NCBI GenBank assembly: GCA_017443595.1
Contig: JAFSYU010000041.1
Location: forward strand, 27,913 to 91,912
Direction: 5' to 3'
DNA: 64,000 bases
From: Clostridia bacterium
GTDB lineage: Bacteria; Bacillota; Clostridia; Oscillospirales; CAG-272
Shown: positions 26,339 through 34,970 of the stretch, piece after piece
Numbering within the stretch: the stretch's first letter is position 1
How the letters are laid out: each line of letters begins with the position of its first letter
The notes under the pieces: generated by a model
What the model was told of the DNA's origin: nothing
Database searches by the model: none
Seen by the model: the letters and a program-made list of their open reading frames with translations, nothing else
Translations under genes and position numbers: made by a program

Positions 26339-27927
26339 TGAAACAGAGAAGTACGTCAAAAACAGTAATACAGGTATGCCTGGCGCTTTTCTTCATTGCG
26401 GTGGTCATAGCGCCTATCATCACCATGTTTACGAGAATAAACTCGGAGAGTATAAGATCTCTTACAAGCTCCCCGAATTTTGTGCCGGCTATATTCAATT
26501 CCGTAACAACGGCTCTGACGGCGACGGTGATATCAATGGTGCTGGCGATCCTTGCGTCATTTTCGCTTTGCCGTACGTCCATGCGCGGCAAGGGCATTTT
26601 CTCAATGCTTTTCGTTTTGCCGATGCTCGTTCCGTCCATTTCGCACGCTTACGGATTAAAGGCGCTTATAGGCGTCAACGGCTCCGGTATGCTTGCGTTC
26701 ATGCTTGGAAGCAACGTCAGTATATACGGTTTCCGGGGGATCGTTGCCGGATCTGTAATGTATTCGTTCCCGGTGGCGTTTCTTATGATACAGAGCATCC
26801 TTCAGTATGAGGACGGAATGCCTTACAAGGCCGCCGCGGTGCTCGGAATACCGCCTTTGCGCAGATTTACGGGCATAACGCTGCCTTATATGAAAAAAAC
26901 GCTTATATCAATGTTTTTTGCCGTGTTTACGATGATAATGACTGACTACGGCGTGCCCGCGGCGCTGAAAAACGAGAATTTCGGAGACACGCTCTCCACC
27001 ATAATGTTCAGCGACGCGACTCAGCTGAAGCTCGGAAACGCCGGCGTCATAGGCATAATGCTGCTTGTGCCCGCCGTTGTGGCGTTTGCGGTCGATATGC
27101 TCGTGCCGGAGCTGAGCCAGTCCGGCTTCGTTTCGGAAGGAGTTGAAGCGGGAAAAGGCAAACTGCCTAAGATCGCCGCGTATATTTTCTGTTCGATCCT
27201 TGCGATAGCCATACTGATGCCCATTACGGCGTTTATTATCCAGGTGTTTGCAAAATCGTACCCGAGAGATATGTCGTTTTCACTTACGCACGTCCAGAAC
27301 ACGCTGAAAAGCGGCGCGGACAGATTTTTGCTGAATTCTCTTATTTATTCCGTCATAGCCGCCGTATTCGGTACGCTGCTTGCGTTTATATGCGCTTATA
27401 TGACGACGAGAGCAAAGAGCAGAATTACAAAAGCGCTTCACCTTATGTCAATAACGTCTGTCGCAATACCGGGTCTTGTCCTGGGTCTTTCGTATATCAT
27501 ATTCTTCAAAAACACGCCTATATACGGGACTATATTCATAATCGGTCTGGCAAACTCCATACACTTTTTCGCCTCTCCGTACCTTATGATGTATAATACG
27601 CTCGGCAAGGTCAACCCCGATCTTGAGGCGGTGGGCAAAACGCTCGGCATCAAGCGTATACGCATAATAACGGACGTTATAGTGCCTAAGGTAAGATTTA
27701 CGATGTATGAAATGGTGGTTTACTTCTTTGTAAACTCGATGATGACGATATCCGCGGTATCGCTTTTAGCGCCTCCCGCGCCTCAGCCTCTGTCGCTTAT
27801 GATCTCCAGCGCGGAAAGCCAGATAGACATAGGCAAAGCCGCTACCGTCTCGCTTATGATACTTGTTATAAACTTTATAATAAAACTCATTATAACGTTT
27901 ATAAACAGAAAAAAGAGCAAAGAATAA
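26335..27927 (+). CDS. ABC importer permease, two fused membrane domains
   Basis: A 530-aa protein with about twelve helices and two EAA-type loops (YKAAAVLGIPPLRRFTGITL and LEAVGKTLGIKRIRIITDVI), so one chain carries both permease halves, as in FbpB and some aminoethylphosphonate transporters. It overlaps the ATPase gene by ATGA. Last gene of the surface-polymer operon. Confidence 0.9.
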   Translation: MMKQRSTSKTVIQVCLALFFIAVVIAPIITMFTRINSESIRSLTSSPNFVPAIFNSVTTALTATVISMVLAILASFSLCRTSMRGKGIFSMLFVLPMLVPSISHAYGLKALIGVNGSGMLAFMLGSNVSIYGFRGIVAGSVMYSFPVAFLMIQSILQYEDGMPYKAAAVLGIPPLRRFTGITLPYMKKTLISMFFAVFTMIMTDYGVPAALKNENFGDTLSTIMFSDATQLKLGNAGVIGIMLLVPAVVAFAVDMLVPELSQSGFVSEGVEAGKGKLPKIAAYIFCSILAIAILMPITAFIIQVFAKSYPRDMSFSLTHVQNTLKSGADRFLLNSLIYSVIAAVFGTLLAFICAYMTTRAKSRITKALHLMSITSVAIPGLVLGLSYIIFFKNTPIYGTIFIIGLANSIHFFASPYLMMYNTLGKVNPDLEAVGKTLGIKRIRIITDVIVPKVRFTMYEMVVYFFVNSMMTISAVSLLAPPAPQPLSLMISSAESQIDIGKAATVSLMILVINFIIKLIITFINRKKSKE

Positions 27928-27960
27928 AAAAAGGCGGGCGCCGCCCGTCTGTGACAGTAT

Positions 27961-27982
27961 AAAGAATATTCTTTATTTTATT
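27961..27982 (+). terminator. AT-rich palindrome, possible weak terminator of the importer operon
   Basis: AAAGAATATTCTTT is a perfect 14-bp palindrome followed by ATTTTATT. A small GGCGG/CCGCC hairpin lies just upstream near 27932. Neither is a classic strong terminator. Confidence 0.4.
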
Positions 27983-27988
27983 GCGGTC

Positions 27989-28358
27989 ATAAAAAAATCC
28001 CTTGTTGCGGTGTACTTCGTAAGGAAGTACACCGCAGCTAAATTCGCCTTGCGGCGAGCTAAATTGGGCTTCGCCCAGCTAAATTTGCTTCGCAAGCTAA
28101 ATTCGGCTTTGCCGAGCTGAAAAAGGCGAATTTAATTTAGCTGTCCCTATGGGACAATTTAGCTATCAAACGCAGTAAGATAATTTAGCTGCGAGCGACT
28201 GCGAGCAATTTAGCTGTTTTCAAAATCATTCTTAATATCAGAGCGGTTAGAACAAGCTGAAAGAAAATAACCCACTATGACACTTTCTCTATTTGAAAGA
28301 TGTCAAAGTGGGTTTGTTTCTTCTTTATGTTGCCTCTCTCTTACAGGGATTTTTTTAT
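27989..28358. mobile_element. MITE-like element with 14-bp inverted ends and a hairpin array
   Basis: The ends are inverted copies of ATAAAAAAATCCCT (27989-28002 and 28345-28358). Inside, four forward AGCTAAATT linkers (28036, 28057, 28077, 28095) and four inverted AATTTAGCT linkers (28134, 28156, 28182, 28207) alternate mostly with short hairpins: a 12-bp stem at 28007-28035, CGCC/GGCG, GGGC/GCCC, TGC/GCA, CGGC/GCCG and GTCCC/GGGAC. A long imperfect hairpin (28271-28312, arms starting CCCACT and ending AGTGGG) follows. No protein is encoded. The right end contains the murC stop codon. Mobility is inferred from structure only. Confidence 0.6.
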
Positions 28359-29734
28359 TTTATCAGATCCTGTATTATTACAGCGTTTGCGTTGCCGGCG
28401 CCCATTATTACCGCGGCGTCATCAGGTTTTAATATACTTTTAAGATACGCGGCGGCGCCGTGAAAATCGCCTTTATAAACGCCGTTACTTGTGTCGGCGG
28501 CGAGCTTTTCCGCGGACATACCGAGTGTGTCAACTTCTCTTGCCGGGTAAATATCGCAGTATATCACCTCGTCGCAGCTCTCAAACGCGTTTATAAAATC
28601 CGTATAGAATTTCTTTGTTCTTGAATACGTGTGTGACTGGAAAGCGACGTAGAGTCTGCCTTTCGTACATTTGCGCGCGATGGACAGCGTAGCTTTTATC
28701 TCGTCCGGATGATGGGCGTAATCGTCGTAGATCTTTGCGCCGTTATATTCGCCTTTTAATTCAAATCTTCTTGCAACGCCTTTGAATTTTGATATGCCTT
28801 CCGCGGCGGCTCCGCCGTCTATGCCGAGCATTATGCACGCGCCTATACAGCACAGAGCGTTACATACGTTGTGCATACCGTATACGCCGAGTTTTATATG
28901 CGCGTATTTTTTACCTTTATACATCGCGTCAAATTCCGGCAGACCGTCCGTATTTAAGTTTTCAGCGTATACGTCCGCGCTGCCGTTCAAAGAACAGGTC
29001 ACGAGCTTTCCCGTATATCCCTGTACGGCTTTTCTTCCGCTTTCAGAATCTACGTTCACCACCGCGCACGGCGACTGTGAAATATACTTTTTAAATGAGG
29101 CGATATAATCGTTTGCCGTTTTGAAATAATCCGCGTGATCGTAGCCGATATTGAGCACGAGCGCTATCTTCGGGTAAAACGACAGGAAAGAATCCGTATA
29201 TTCGCACGCTTCAAAGCAAAGACATTTGTCTGATCCACGGCGGTAAGTTGAGTTTATATCTCTCATTACAGCGCCGTTCAGCACCGTCGGATCGAGTCCC
29301 GCGGCTTCAAGCGCAGAACCGAGCATGGCGGTGGACGTTGATTTGCCGTGCGTGCCCGCGACGCCGACCGATATATCAAAAAACGTGACGACGTATCCGA
29401 GAAGATCCGCGCGGTGTATGAGCGTATAGCCGTTTTTCTTTGCGTACGCGTATTCCGGATTGTCCTCGTGTATGGCGGAATTGTACGCGAACACGGTAAA
29501 ACCGCGGCAGTTTTCCGCGTTATGCCCTTCATAAACCTTTATGCCGTCTTTTGTAAGCGCATCCGTCAGAGCGGATAAGACCCTGTCGCTTCCGGCGACT
29601 CTGCAGCCGGCTTTTGCGGTGATCTCCGCCAGAGAAGACATGGAAACGCCGCCTATACCTATGAAATAAATGTTTTTTTCTTTTGAAAGTAATGTTGCTA
29701 TTTCGTCCGGCGTGTAGTGTTCTGACCTCAACAT
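28355..29734 (-). CDS. murC: UDP-N-acetylmuramate--L-alanine ligase
   Basis: A 459-aa cytoplasmic Mur ligase, normal length, that adds L-Ala to UDP-MurNAc in peptidoglycan synthesis. N-terminal nucleotide-sugar domain with YFIGIGGVSMSSLAEI (~17-35), ATP loop GVAGTHGKSTST (~105-118), and C-terminal domain with DDYAHHPDEIKATL (~345). ATG 29734 is preferred over an in-frame start 23 codons upstream that would add a hydrophobic, family-foreign leader. The stop codon lies in the end of the MITE-like element. Confidence 0.95.
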   Translation of the reverse strand: MLRSEHYTPDEIATLLSKEKNIYFIGIGGVSMSSLAEITAKAGCRVAGSDRVLSALTDALTKDGIKVYEGHNAENCRGFTVFAYNSAIHEDNPEYAYAKKNGYTLIHRADLLGYVVTFFDISVGVAGTHGKSTSTAMLGSALEAAGLDPTVLNGAVMRDINSTYRRGSDKCLCFEACEYTDSFLSFYPKIALVLNIGYDHADYFKTANDYIASFKKYISQSPCAVVNVDSESGRKAVQGYTGKLVTCSLNGSADVYAENLNTDGLPEFDAMYKGKKYAHIKLGVYGMHNVCNALCCIGACIMLGIDGGAAAEGISKFKGVARRFELKGEYNGAKIYDDYAHHPDEIKATLSIARKCTKGRLYVAFQSHTYSRTKKFYTDFINAFESCDEVIYCDIYPAREVDTLGMSAEKLAADTSNGVYKGDFHGAAAYLKSILKPDDAAVIMGAGNANAVIIQDLIK

Positions 29735-29910
29735 AATTAATATAAAACCTCTAAAAGATGAATTTATAACAAACCAAGAAAAAAAGTTAACAAATAAGCG
29801 CAAAATATTAAACAGGCGTCAATTAAATAGCCGTATCATTTAGTTATTTAATGTAATATAATGAAAAATACATAAATATGACAAAATTACTATGTGAAAG
29901 GAAAATACAA

Positions 29911-30231
29911 ATGGAGATCACGAGTGTTAAAGTAAGGAAAGCGTTTGAAGACGGTACAATGAGAGCTATTGTTTCCGTTACTCTCGATGAACAGATAGCC
30001 ATTCACGACATAAAAGTCATTTACGCGGGAGACAGATATTTTATAGTCATGCCTTCACGTAAAGTTGCGGAAAATTCTTTCCGTGATATCGTTCATCCCA
30101 TAAACTCCGAGTTCCGCGCCATTCTTGAAAAAGCCGTCATTGACGCTTATTTTGAGCAGAAAGACGCTCTTCTTGAAGAAGCTATGCAAAAAGCTGCGGA
30201 AAACGCGGAACCGGCAGAAGCCGCGGAATAA
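29911..30231 (+). CDS. spoVG: Septation/sporulation regulator SpoVG
   Basis: A 106-aa protein beginning MEITSVKVRKAFEDGTMRAI, the classic SpoVG start, with the core VMPSRKVAENSFRDIVHPIN and an Ala/Glu-rich tail. Family members are small RNA/DNA-binding regulators affecting septation and sporulation. ATG 29911 follows AAAGGA; an earlier in-frame ATG at 29878 has no site. A perfect -10 (TATAAT at 29857-29862) is present but without a clear -35 box. Confidence 0.95.
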   Translation: MEITSVKVRKAFEDGTMRAIVSVTLDEQIAIHDIKVIYAGDRYFIVMPSRKVAENSFRDIVHPINSEFRAILEKAVIDAYFEQKDALLEEAMQKAAENAEPAEAAE

Positions 30232-30246
30232 TCAGAACGGATGCAG

Positions 30247-30270
30247 AAGCCGCCTTAAGAGGCGGCTTTT
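30247..30270. terminator. Bidirectional terminator between spoVG and the GT2 gene
   Basis: AAGCCGCC / GGCGGCTT stem, TTAAGA loop, T run. It overlaps the stop codon and last residues of the convergent glycosyltransferase. Confidence 0.85.
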
Positions 30271-30992
30271 TCCGTTTTCTGTTTTTTCCTGACGCGGCGT
30301 CTGATCTTTACGACGTCCGCCATCATCTTGAATGAATCCGAAAAGACGTGTACTTTTGATTCTCTGTGATTTATTATCTTTACCGGAAGCTCGCCTATTT
30401 TGTATCCGAGTGCGGAGGCTGTCATTATAGCCTCAAAGTCAAAGGCGAAGCCGTCCGTCTCACAGCGGCTGAATATCTCATGCGCGGCTTCTTTTGTAAA
30501 GCCTTTAATACCGCACTGAGAGTCGGAAAGTCTGAAGCCGCCTAAAACGCCTAAGACTTTTATGTAGATCTTTGACGCTAATTTGCGTATGAAGGTATAG
30601 CCCTCGTAACCGTCTTTTGAAAGATTGCGGCTGCCGACTACCATCTGCTTGTCGGGGTTTTCTTCAAAGTATTTTACAACTTTGCCTATTATATCAACGC
30701 CGAAAGCTATGTCGCAGTCTGTAAAAAGCGCTATGTCGCCTGTCGACTCAAGCATACCCGTGCGTACCGCGCAGCCCTTGCCGCGGTTTTTTTCATATCC
30801 GGCAAGCTTTACGTTGGGATGGTCCTTTGCGTAATCGAGCACGGGCTGACCGCAGTTGTCCGTTGAGCCGTCGTTTGAGAAGATAAGCTCGTAATCGTCA
30901 AAATTGGCGGAAAGATATTCGTCAAACGCTTTTACGGAGTTTTCTATTATGGAAGACTCGTTATACATGGGGATTATCACGGAAAGCTTCAT
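30255..30992 (-). CDS. Family 2 glycosyltransferase (DPM1-like)
   Basis: A 245-aa soluble GT-A enzyme: SVIIPMYNES, SNDGSTDNCG, the metal-binding DCD (FTDCDIAFG) and SQCGIKGFTKEA are typical of dolichyl/polyprenyl-phosphate sugar transferases. No C-terminal membrane helices, only a basic tail. AGGAGG precedes the ATG, 10 nt after the sortase stop, so it is co-transcribed with sortase B. It may load a lipid carrier for surface glycans. Confidence 0.9.
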   Translation of the reverse strand: MKLSVIIPMYNESSIIENSVKAFDEYLSANFDDYELIFSNDGSTDNCGQPVLDYAKDHPNVKLAGYEKNRGKGCAVRTGMLESTGDIALFTDCDIAFGVDIIGKVVKYFEENPDKQMVVGSRNLSKDGYEGYTFIRKLASKIYIKVLGVLGGFRLSDSQCGIKGFTKEAAHEIFSRCETDGFAFDFEAIMTASALGYKIGELPVKIINHRESKVHVFSDSFKMMADVVKIRRRVRKKQKTEKAAS

Positions 30993-31002
30993 TACATCCT
31001 CC

Positions 31003-32013
31003 TTAATTTGAAACGCCTACGAGCACCGCGTGCAGCGCCCAGCGCATTCCGTCGCCTCTGACCGTACAGGTGGAGAGCGTCAGCAGTTTACTGTCTTTTG
31101 TAAAGTTTACGTTCTTTTTGAATATTGATTTATTCTGGCATTTCTTACAGAAAGCTATAAATTCCTCATCGCTTTCAAACGAGGTCTGGATATAGTTGTA
31201 CGAAGCGTACGTGTCGTATATCGAAAACAGTTCGTACGTGTAAAGTCCGTCCGGCGTTATGATGTTAATGACCTGGTTGCGGAACGCCGCCTCATCCGTT
31301 GCGAAATCAAGCAGAGGAGCGAACATTATACGCGCCGTATTCATATTGTGACCGTAAATTATGAGATTGCGGTTTGACAACACGTTGCGGTTGTTGCGGA
31401 AGTCTAAGAATATGGAGCCGTAGCGCGTGTATTTGCCGTTATATTCCGTGTAAAGATAATCCGTATTCGTCTTGCCCTGCACGACGATGTAATTGACCTT
31501 TGTACCGGGAACGTCTATCCAGCCCCATACGTCCGGATACATCCTCTGCAAGCCTACGAACTGGGCGCGCTTTTTTTCAAAATATTCGTTATACGTTCCG
31601 GAGTGATCTATGTTTATAGGACCTATATCCACGTCCTCCATGGTCTGACCGAGAGTCATCGTGGCGGTGTTGCCGTTGTTTTTAGCCGAGATCTGCGCGT
31701 ATTTCGTATTTATTTTTCCCTCGCCCAAATTCTCAAAATAGTCATTTTGCTGCTGCTTTTCCATATACTGTATGGCATAGGTCGCAATATATCCGGACGC
31801 GCCGAGAAAAACGAGAAAGCAAAGGAGCATAGCCGTGTATCTGATAGCTTTGCTCAAAGCCGTTCTCATAAGGTTCTTTTTAGTCAGATCGCTTCTGTGC
31901 GATATGTCGGAGGGACGCGCGTTTTCAAGCTCTTCTGCAAACGCGGTCTGCTTATCCGCCCATTCGGTATTAAGAACGCTGTTTTTTACCGGGCTGACAG
32001 TTTTTTTGCTCAT
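31003..32013 (-). CDS. Class B sortase (catalytically intact)
   Basis: A 336-aa transpeptidase with a cytoplasmic N-terminus (~1-54), a membrane helix (~55-82) and a sortase B fold (~140-336). The catalytic triad is visible: His222 (IIYGHNMN), Cys316 (LTLSTCTV) and Arg324. It would anchor surface proteins to peptidoglycan or build pili. ATG 32013 follows AAAAAGGAC; an upstream in-frame ATG adds ten residues without a site. No sorting-signal substrate is encoded nearby. It is a useful reference for the inactive paralogue at 3879-4784. Confidence 0.93.
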   Translation of the reverse strand: MSKKTVSPVKNSVLNTEWADKQTAFAEELENARPSDISHRSDLTKKNLMRTALSKAIRYTAMLLCFLVFLGASGYIATYAIQYMEKQQQNDYFENLGEGKINTKYAQISAKNNGNTATMTLGQTMEDVDIGPINIDHSGTYNEYFEKKRAQFVGLQRMYPDVWGWIDVPGTKVNYIVVQGKTNTDYLYTEYNGKYTRYGSIFLDFRNNRNVLSNRNLIIYGHNMNTARIMFAPLLDFATDEAAFRNQVINIITPDGLYTYELFSIYDTYASYNYIQTSFESDEEFIAFCKKCQNKSIFKKNVNFTKDSKLLTLSTCTVRGDGMRWALHAVLVGVSN

Positions 32014-32058
32014 ACGGACCGTCCTTTTTAAAAAATGCGGCAAGTGCCATTATTTATT

Positions 32059-32087
32059 ATTATATTCAAAATTTTTGAAATATGCAA
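32059..32087 (-). promoter_or_regulatory. Promoter for the sortase-GT2 operon
   Basis: On the minus strand TTGCAT, a 17-bp spacer and TATAAT lie about 45 bp before the sortase start. Confidence 0.75.
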
Positions 32088-32137
32088 GGAATTTTGATGT
32101 ATTTTGTTTTTTGTTGCTGTTAGGATATTTTTAATTT

Positions 32138-32710
32138 ATGAGATATATTTATTTGGGAAAACGTCTTAAATGCAGCGTATTTTTACCGCCTTTGATATTT
32201 TTGTTTTGCGTATCCGCGGGACTTCAGAGGTCTTTTTCCGCTTTTGCCGCGGTCATTTTACATGAGGCGGGGCATATCACGGCCGGGCTTATTCTGAAGA
32301 GAAAGATCTCGTACGCCACGCTTTCCGCGCTAGGCGCCGATATAGAATACACGGGCGCCGCGTCGTATAAAGCGGATATTATAACGGCGCTGTGCGGACC
32401 GGTCTTCAGCCTGATATCGGGATTTTTGCTCTGCGGCGTTTTTTATGAATTCGCTGTGATAAGCGTTATATACGGGCTTATGAATCTTATACCCGTGCCG
32501 TGCTTTGACGGCGGGCGCGCGCTGCGCGGCGCTTTGTATTCCTCTTCAGATATCACGGTGTCGGAGCGGATATGCGACGCGGTGAGCGTATTTTGCCTTA
32601 TTATTATGTACCTTTTTTCCGTTTTTTTGCTTTTTTACACGTCTTTTAACGCGTCTTTACTGTTTTTGTGCGCTTACGTTTTTTTTGATTCTTATATTAA
32701 AATGAAGTAA
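32138..32710 (+). CDS. M50 site-2 protease, SpoIVFB-like
   Basis: A 190-aa multispanning metalloprotease. HEAGH (near residue 41) gives the zinc-binding Glu/His set, and NLIPVPCFDGGRAL (near residue 120) carries the third ligand Asp. In sporulation SpoIVFB cleaves pro-sigma-K in the mother-cell membrane. It is shorter than the Bacillus protein (no CBS domain), and no spoIVFA or bofA partner is adjacent. The ribosome binding site is weak. It could instead be a housekeeping M50 protease. Confidence 0.8.
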   Translation: MRYIYLGKRLKCSVFLPPLIFLFCVSAGLQRSFSAFAAVILHEAGHITAGLILKRKISYATLSALGADIEYTGAASYKADIITALCGPVFSLISGFLLCGVFYEFAVISVIYGLMNLIPVPCFDGGRALRGALYSSSDITVSERICDAVSVFCLIIMYLFSVFLLFYTSFNASLLFLCAYVFFDSYIKMK

Positions 32711-32748
32711 ATTTAATAAAAAATAAAAAGGTTTTTTATCAAAAGGTA

Positions 32749-32777
32749 TTGCATTTTGCGACAGTTAGTGATATAAT
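32749..32777 (+). promoter_or_regulatory. Promoter of the potABCD operon
   Basis: TTGCAT, 17-bp spacer, TATAAT; transcription would start near 32784, giving a leader of about 220 nt. Confidence 0.75.
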
Positions 32778-32780
32778 GTG

Positions 32781-32990
32781 ACCGATAAATAAGGAATCGG
32801 TCTTCACATGACCGGTCGTCGGCTCAGCCGATGGGGCGGGGGACAATACCCTGAACGTCCGTGTGTTATATCTCGGATTTTAATCCTTTGCGGTTTTTTA
32901 TCTGTATATGACGCCTTATAAAAGAATGGTAACATCTCTACCCTAAGGCAAAATGAGAGTTCGCTTTAGCGGTCAGGGGTGTTTTTTTAT
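32781..32990 (+). promoter_or_regulatory. Structured 5' leader with attenuator-like hairpin before potA
   Basis: The leader has hairpin ACCGAT/ATCGGT (32781-32801), an overlapping alternative CGGTC/GACCG (32798-32814), hairpin CGTCGGC/GCCGATG (32817-32833), and a G-rich segment. It ends in a stem ACCCT/AGGGGT (32940-32980) followed by seven T, only four bases before the AAAGGAG of potA. This is the arrangement of a transcription attenuator or riboswitch. I could not match it to purine, TPP, SAM, guanidine, c-di-GMP or other classes I know. Confidence 0.5.
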
Positions 32991-33006
32991 ACCAAAGGAG
33001 CATTCT

Positions 33007-34149
33007 ATGGAAAAGACTAAAGTTATAGATCTTAAGGGCATTTGCAAGTCGTACGGCGGCGACGTGGTCCTTGACAATATCGACCTTTATATCAGGGACA
33101 AAGAATTCGTTACGCTGCTCGGTCCGTCCGGCTGCGGCAAAACGACGACGCTGCGCATAATAGGCGGTTTTGAAACGCCCGATAAAGGCGACGTGTTTTT
33201 TGACGGCGTGCGCATAAACGACGTTCCGCCTTATAAACGCCACGTGAATACGGTTTTCCAGAGATACGCGCTGTTTCCTCATTTGAACGTTTTTGAAAAC
33301 GTGGCTTTCGGCCTGCGCGTGGCAAAAGTCAAAAACAACGAGATAGTAAAAAGAGTCAAAGAAACGCTTGAGCTTGTCAACCTCAAAGGATTTGAGAGGC
33401 GTTCCGTTGCTACGTTGTCCGGCGGTCAGCAGCAGAGAGTCGCCATTGCAAGAGCTCTTGTGAACAACCCGAAGGTGCTTCTTTTAGACGAGCCGCTCGC
33501 CGCGCTTGACCTGAAACTGCGAAAAGATATGCAGAACGAGCTTAAAGCCCTGCATGACCGGACGGGCATAACGTTTATCTACGTTACGCACGACCAGGAG
33601 GAAGCCCTCTCCATGTCCGACACGATAGTCGTCATGGCAAACGGAAAGATACAGCAGATAGGCACGCCTACCGATATCTACAACGAGCCGAAAAATGCCT
33701 TTGTCGCGGATTTCATAGGCGAGTCCAATATACTTGACGGCGTTATGATAGAAGATTACCGCGCAAAATTCGCGGGCTTTGTGTTCAAGTGTCTTGACTC
33801 CGGCTTTGAAAAAAACGAGCCCGTGGACGTTGTCGTGCGCCCGGAGGACGTGGACATCGTACCTGTTGACAAGGGGATGCTCAAAGGCACGGTTACTTCC
33901 GTCACTTTCAAAGGCGTGCACTGGGAAATAATTGTGGATATACAGAATTTCAAATGGATGATACAGACCACGGACTACTGCGCACCCGGCTCCGAAATAG
34001 GACTTTATATAGAGCCGGACGCGATACACGTTATGAAAAAATCCGAATTTTCCGGAATGTTCGGCGACTATTCGTCATACAGCGAGGAATTTGATACGCT
34101 TTCCGCTCCGGAGGAGCAGGAGACGGCGCACGAGGTAGCGGGGGAATGA
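33007..34149 (+). CDS. potA: Spermidine/putrescine ABC transporter ATPase
   Basis: A 380-aa ATPase with Walker [10 protein letters not shown], signature LSGGQQQR, Walker [20 protein letters not shown], and a C-terminal TOBE/regulatory region (~240-360). Start 33007 follows AAAGGAG at 6 nt; an upstream in-frame ATG lies within the leader terminator. It energises polyamine uptake with PotBCD, which follow with ATGA overlaps. Confidence 0.93.
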   Translation: MEKTKVIDLKGICKSYGGDVVLDNIDLYIRDKEFVTLLGPSGCGKTTTLRIIGGFETPDKGDVFFDGVRINDVPPYKRHVNTVFQRYALFPHLNVFENVAFGLRVAKVKNNEIVKRVKETLELVNLKGFERRSVATLSGGQQQRVAIARALVNNPKVLLLDEPLAALDLKLRKDMQNELKALHDRTGITFIYVTHDQEEALSMSDTIVVMANGKIQQIGTPTDIYNEPKNAFVADFIGESNILDGVMIEDYRAKFAGFVFKCLDSGFEKNEPVDVVVRPEDVDIVPVDKGMLKGTVTSVTFKGVHWEIIVDIQNFKWMIQTTDYCAPGSEIGLYIEPDAIHVMKKSEFSGMFGDYSSYSEEFDTLSAPEEQETAHEVAGE

Positions 34150-34970
34150 GGAAAAAGACGTTTCTTGAAAAGGCGGCGGCTGTTCCTCATATCGTCTGGA
34201 TAGTGATGTTCATTGCCGCGCCGCTGCTGTTCGTTATATACTTTGCGTTTACGGACGCAAACGGCACGTTTACTTTTTCAAATATATTAAACCTTTCAAA
34301 CTACGGCGAGATATTTTTAAGATCAGTGCTTTTCGCGCTCGTGGCAACGGCGGTATGTCTGCTGCTCGGCTATCCTTTAGCGTACTGTATGTCAAGGCTG
34401 AAGCCGTCAACGCAGAAGGCGGTCGTGCTGCTTCTTATGCTGCCCATGTGGATAAGCCTTCTCATACGCACCTACTCTTTGCTCGCGCTGCTTGACAACG
34501 GCGGACTTTTGAATTCCCTGCTTGACAAGTTCAATCTGCCCGCGGTAAAGATAGTAGGCACGCGCGGCGCCGTTATACTCGGCATGGTGTACGATTTTCT
34601 GCCGTATATGGTGCTGCCGATATATACGTCGCTCTCAAAGCTTGATATCAAGTATTTTGAAGCCGCGGAAGACCTCGGCTGCAGCAGGATAGCGACCGTA
34701 TTCAAAGTTGCGCTCCCGCTTTCAAAGGGCGGTATAATTTCCGGCATAACCATGGTGTTCGTCCCGTCTATTTCAACGTTTTATATTTCACAGAAGCTGG
34801 GCGGCGGAAGATTCGATCTCATAGGCGACACGATAGAGCGCCAGTTCCTGATGAACAACAACAAAAACGTGGGCGCGGCGATATCTCTTGTAATGATGAT
34901 ACTTATACTCATTTCCGTAGCGGTCATGAACCGCTTCGGTGACGACGACGGAGGTGAGATAATAGTATGA
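34146..34970 (+). CDS. potB: Spermidine/putrescine ABC transporter permease PotB
   Basis: A 274-aa six-helix permease with the EAA loop [21 protein letters not shown] long first ectodomain stretch ([12 protein letters not shown]) is usual for PotB. ATGA overlaps with potA and potC. Confidence 0.93.
   Translation: MRKKTFLEKAAAVPHIVWIVMFIAAPLLFVIYFAFTDANGTFTFSNILNLSNYGEIFLRSVLFALVATAVCLLLGYPLAYCMSRLKPSTQKAVVLLLMLPMWISLLIRTYSLLALLDNGGLLNSLLDKFNLPAVKIVGTRGAVILGMVYDFLPYMVLPIYTSLSKLDIKYFEAAEDLGCSRIATVFKVALPLSKGGIISGITMVFVPSISTFYISQKLGGGRFDLIGDTIERQFLMNNNKNVGAAISLVMMILILISVAVMNRFGDDDGGEIIV

Noticed and set aside
27989..28358. Possible CRISPR array
   Set aside because: The AGCTAAATT linkers are only 9 bp, spaced by 9-20 bp self-complementary segments and inverted half-way; there is no long direct repeat and no cas gene.
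32781..32900. Known riboswitch classes or 6S RNA before potA
   Set aside because: Compared from memory with purine, TPP, FMN, SAM, guanidine, ZTP, THF, c-di-GMP and preQ1 consensus cores; none of the invariant bases fit. A covariance search could overrule this.
33484..34029. Minus-strand open frame opposite potA
   Set aside because: Antisense to a well-supported gene, no ribosome binding site, no recognisable protein features.
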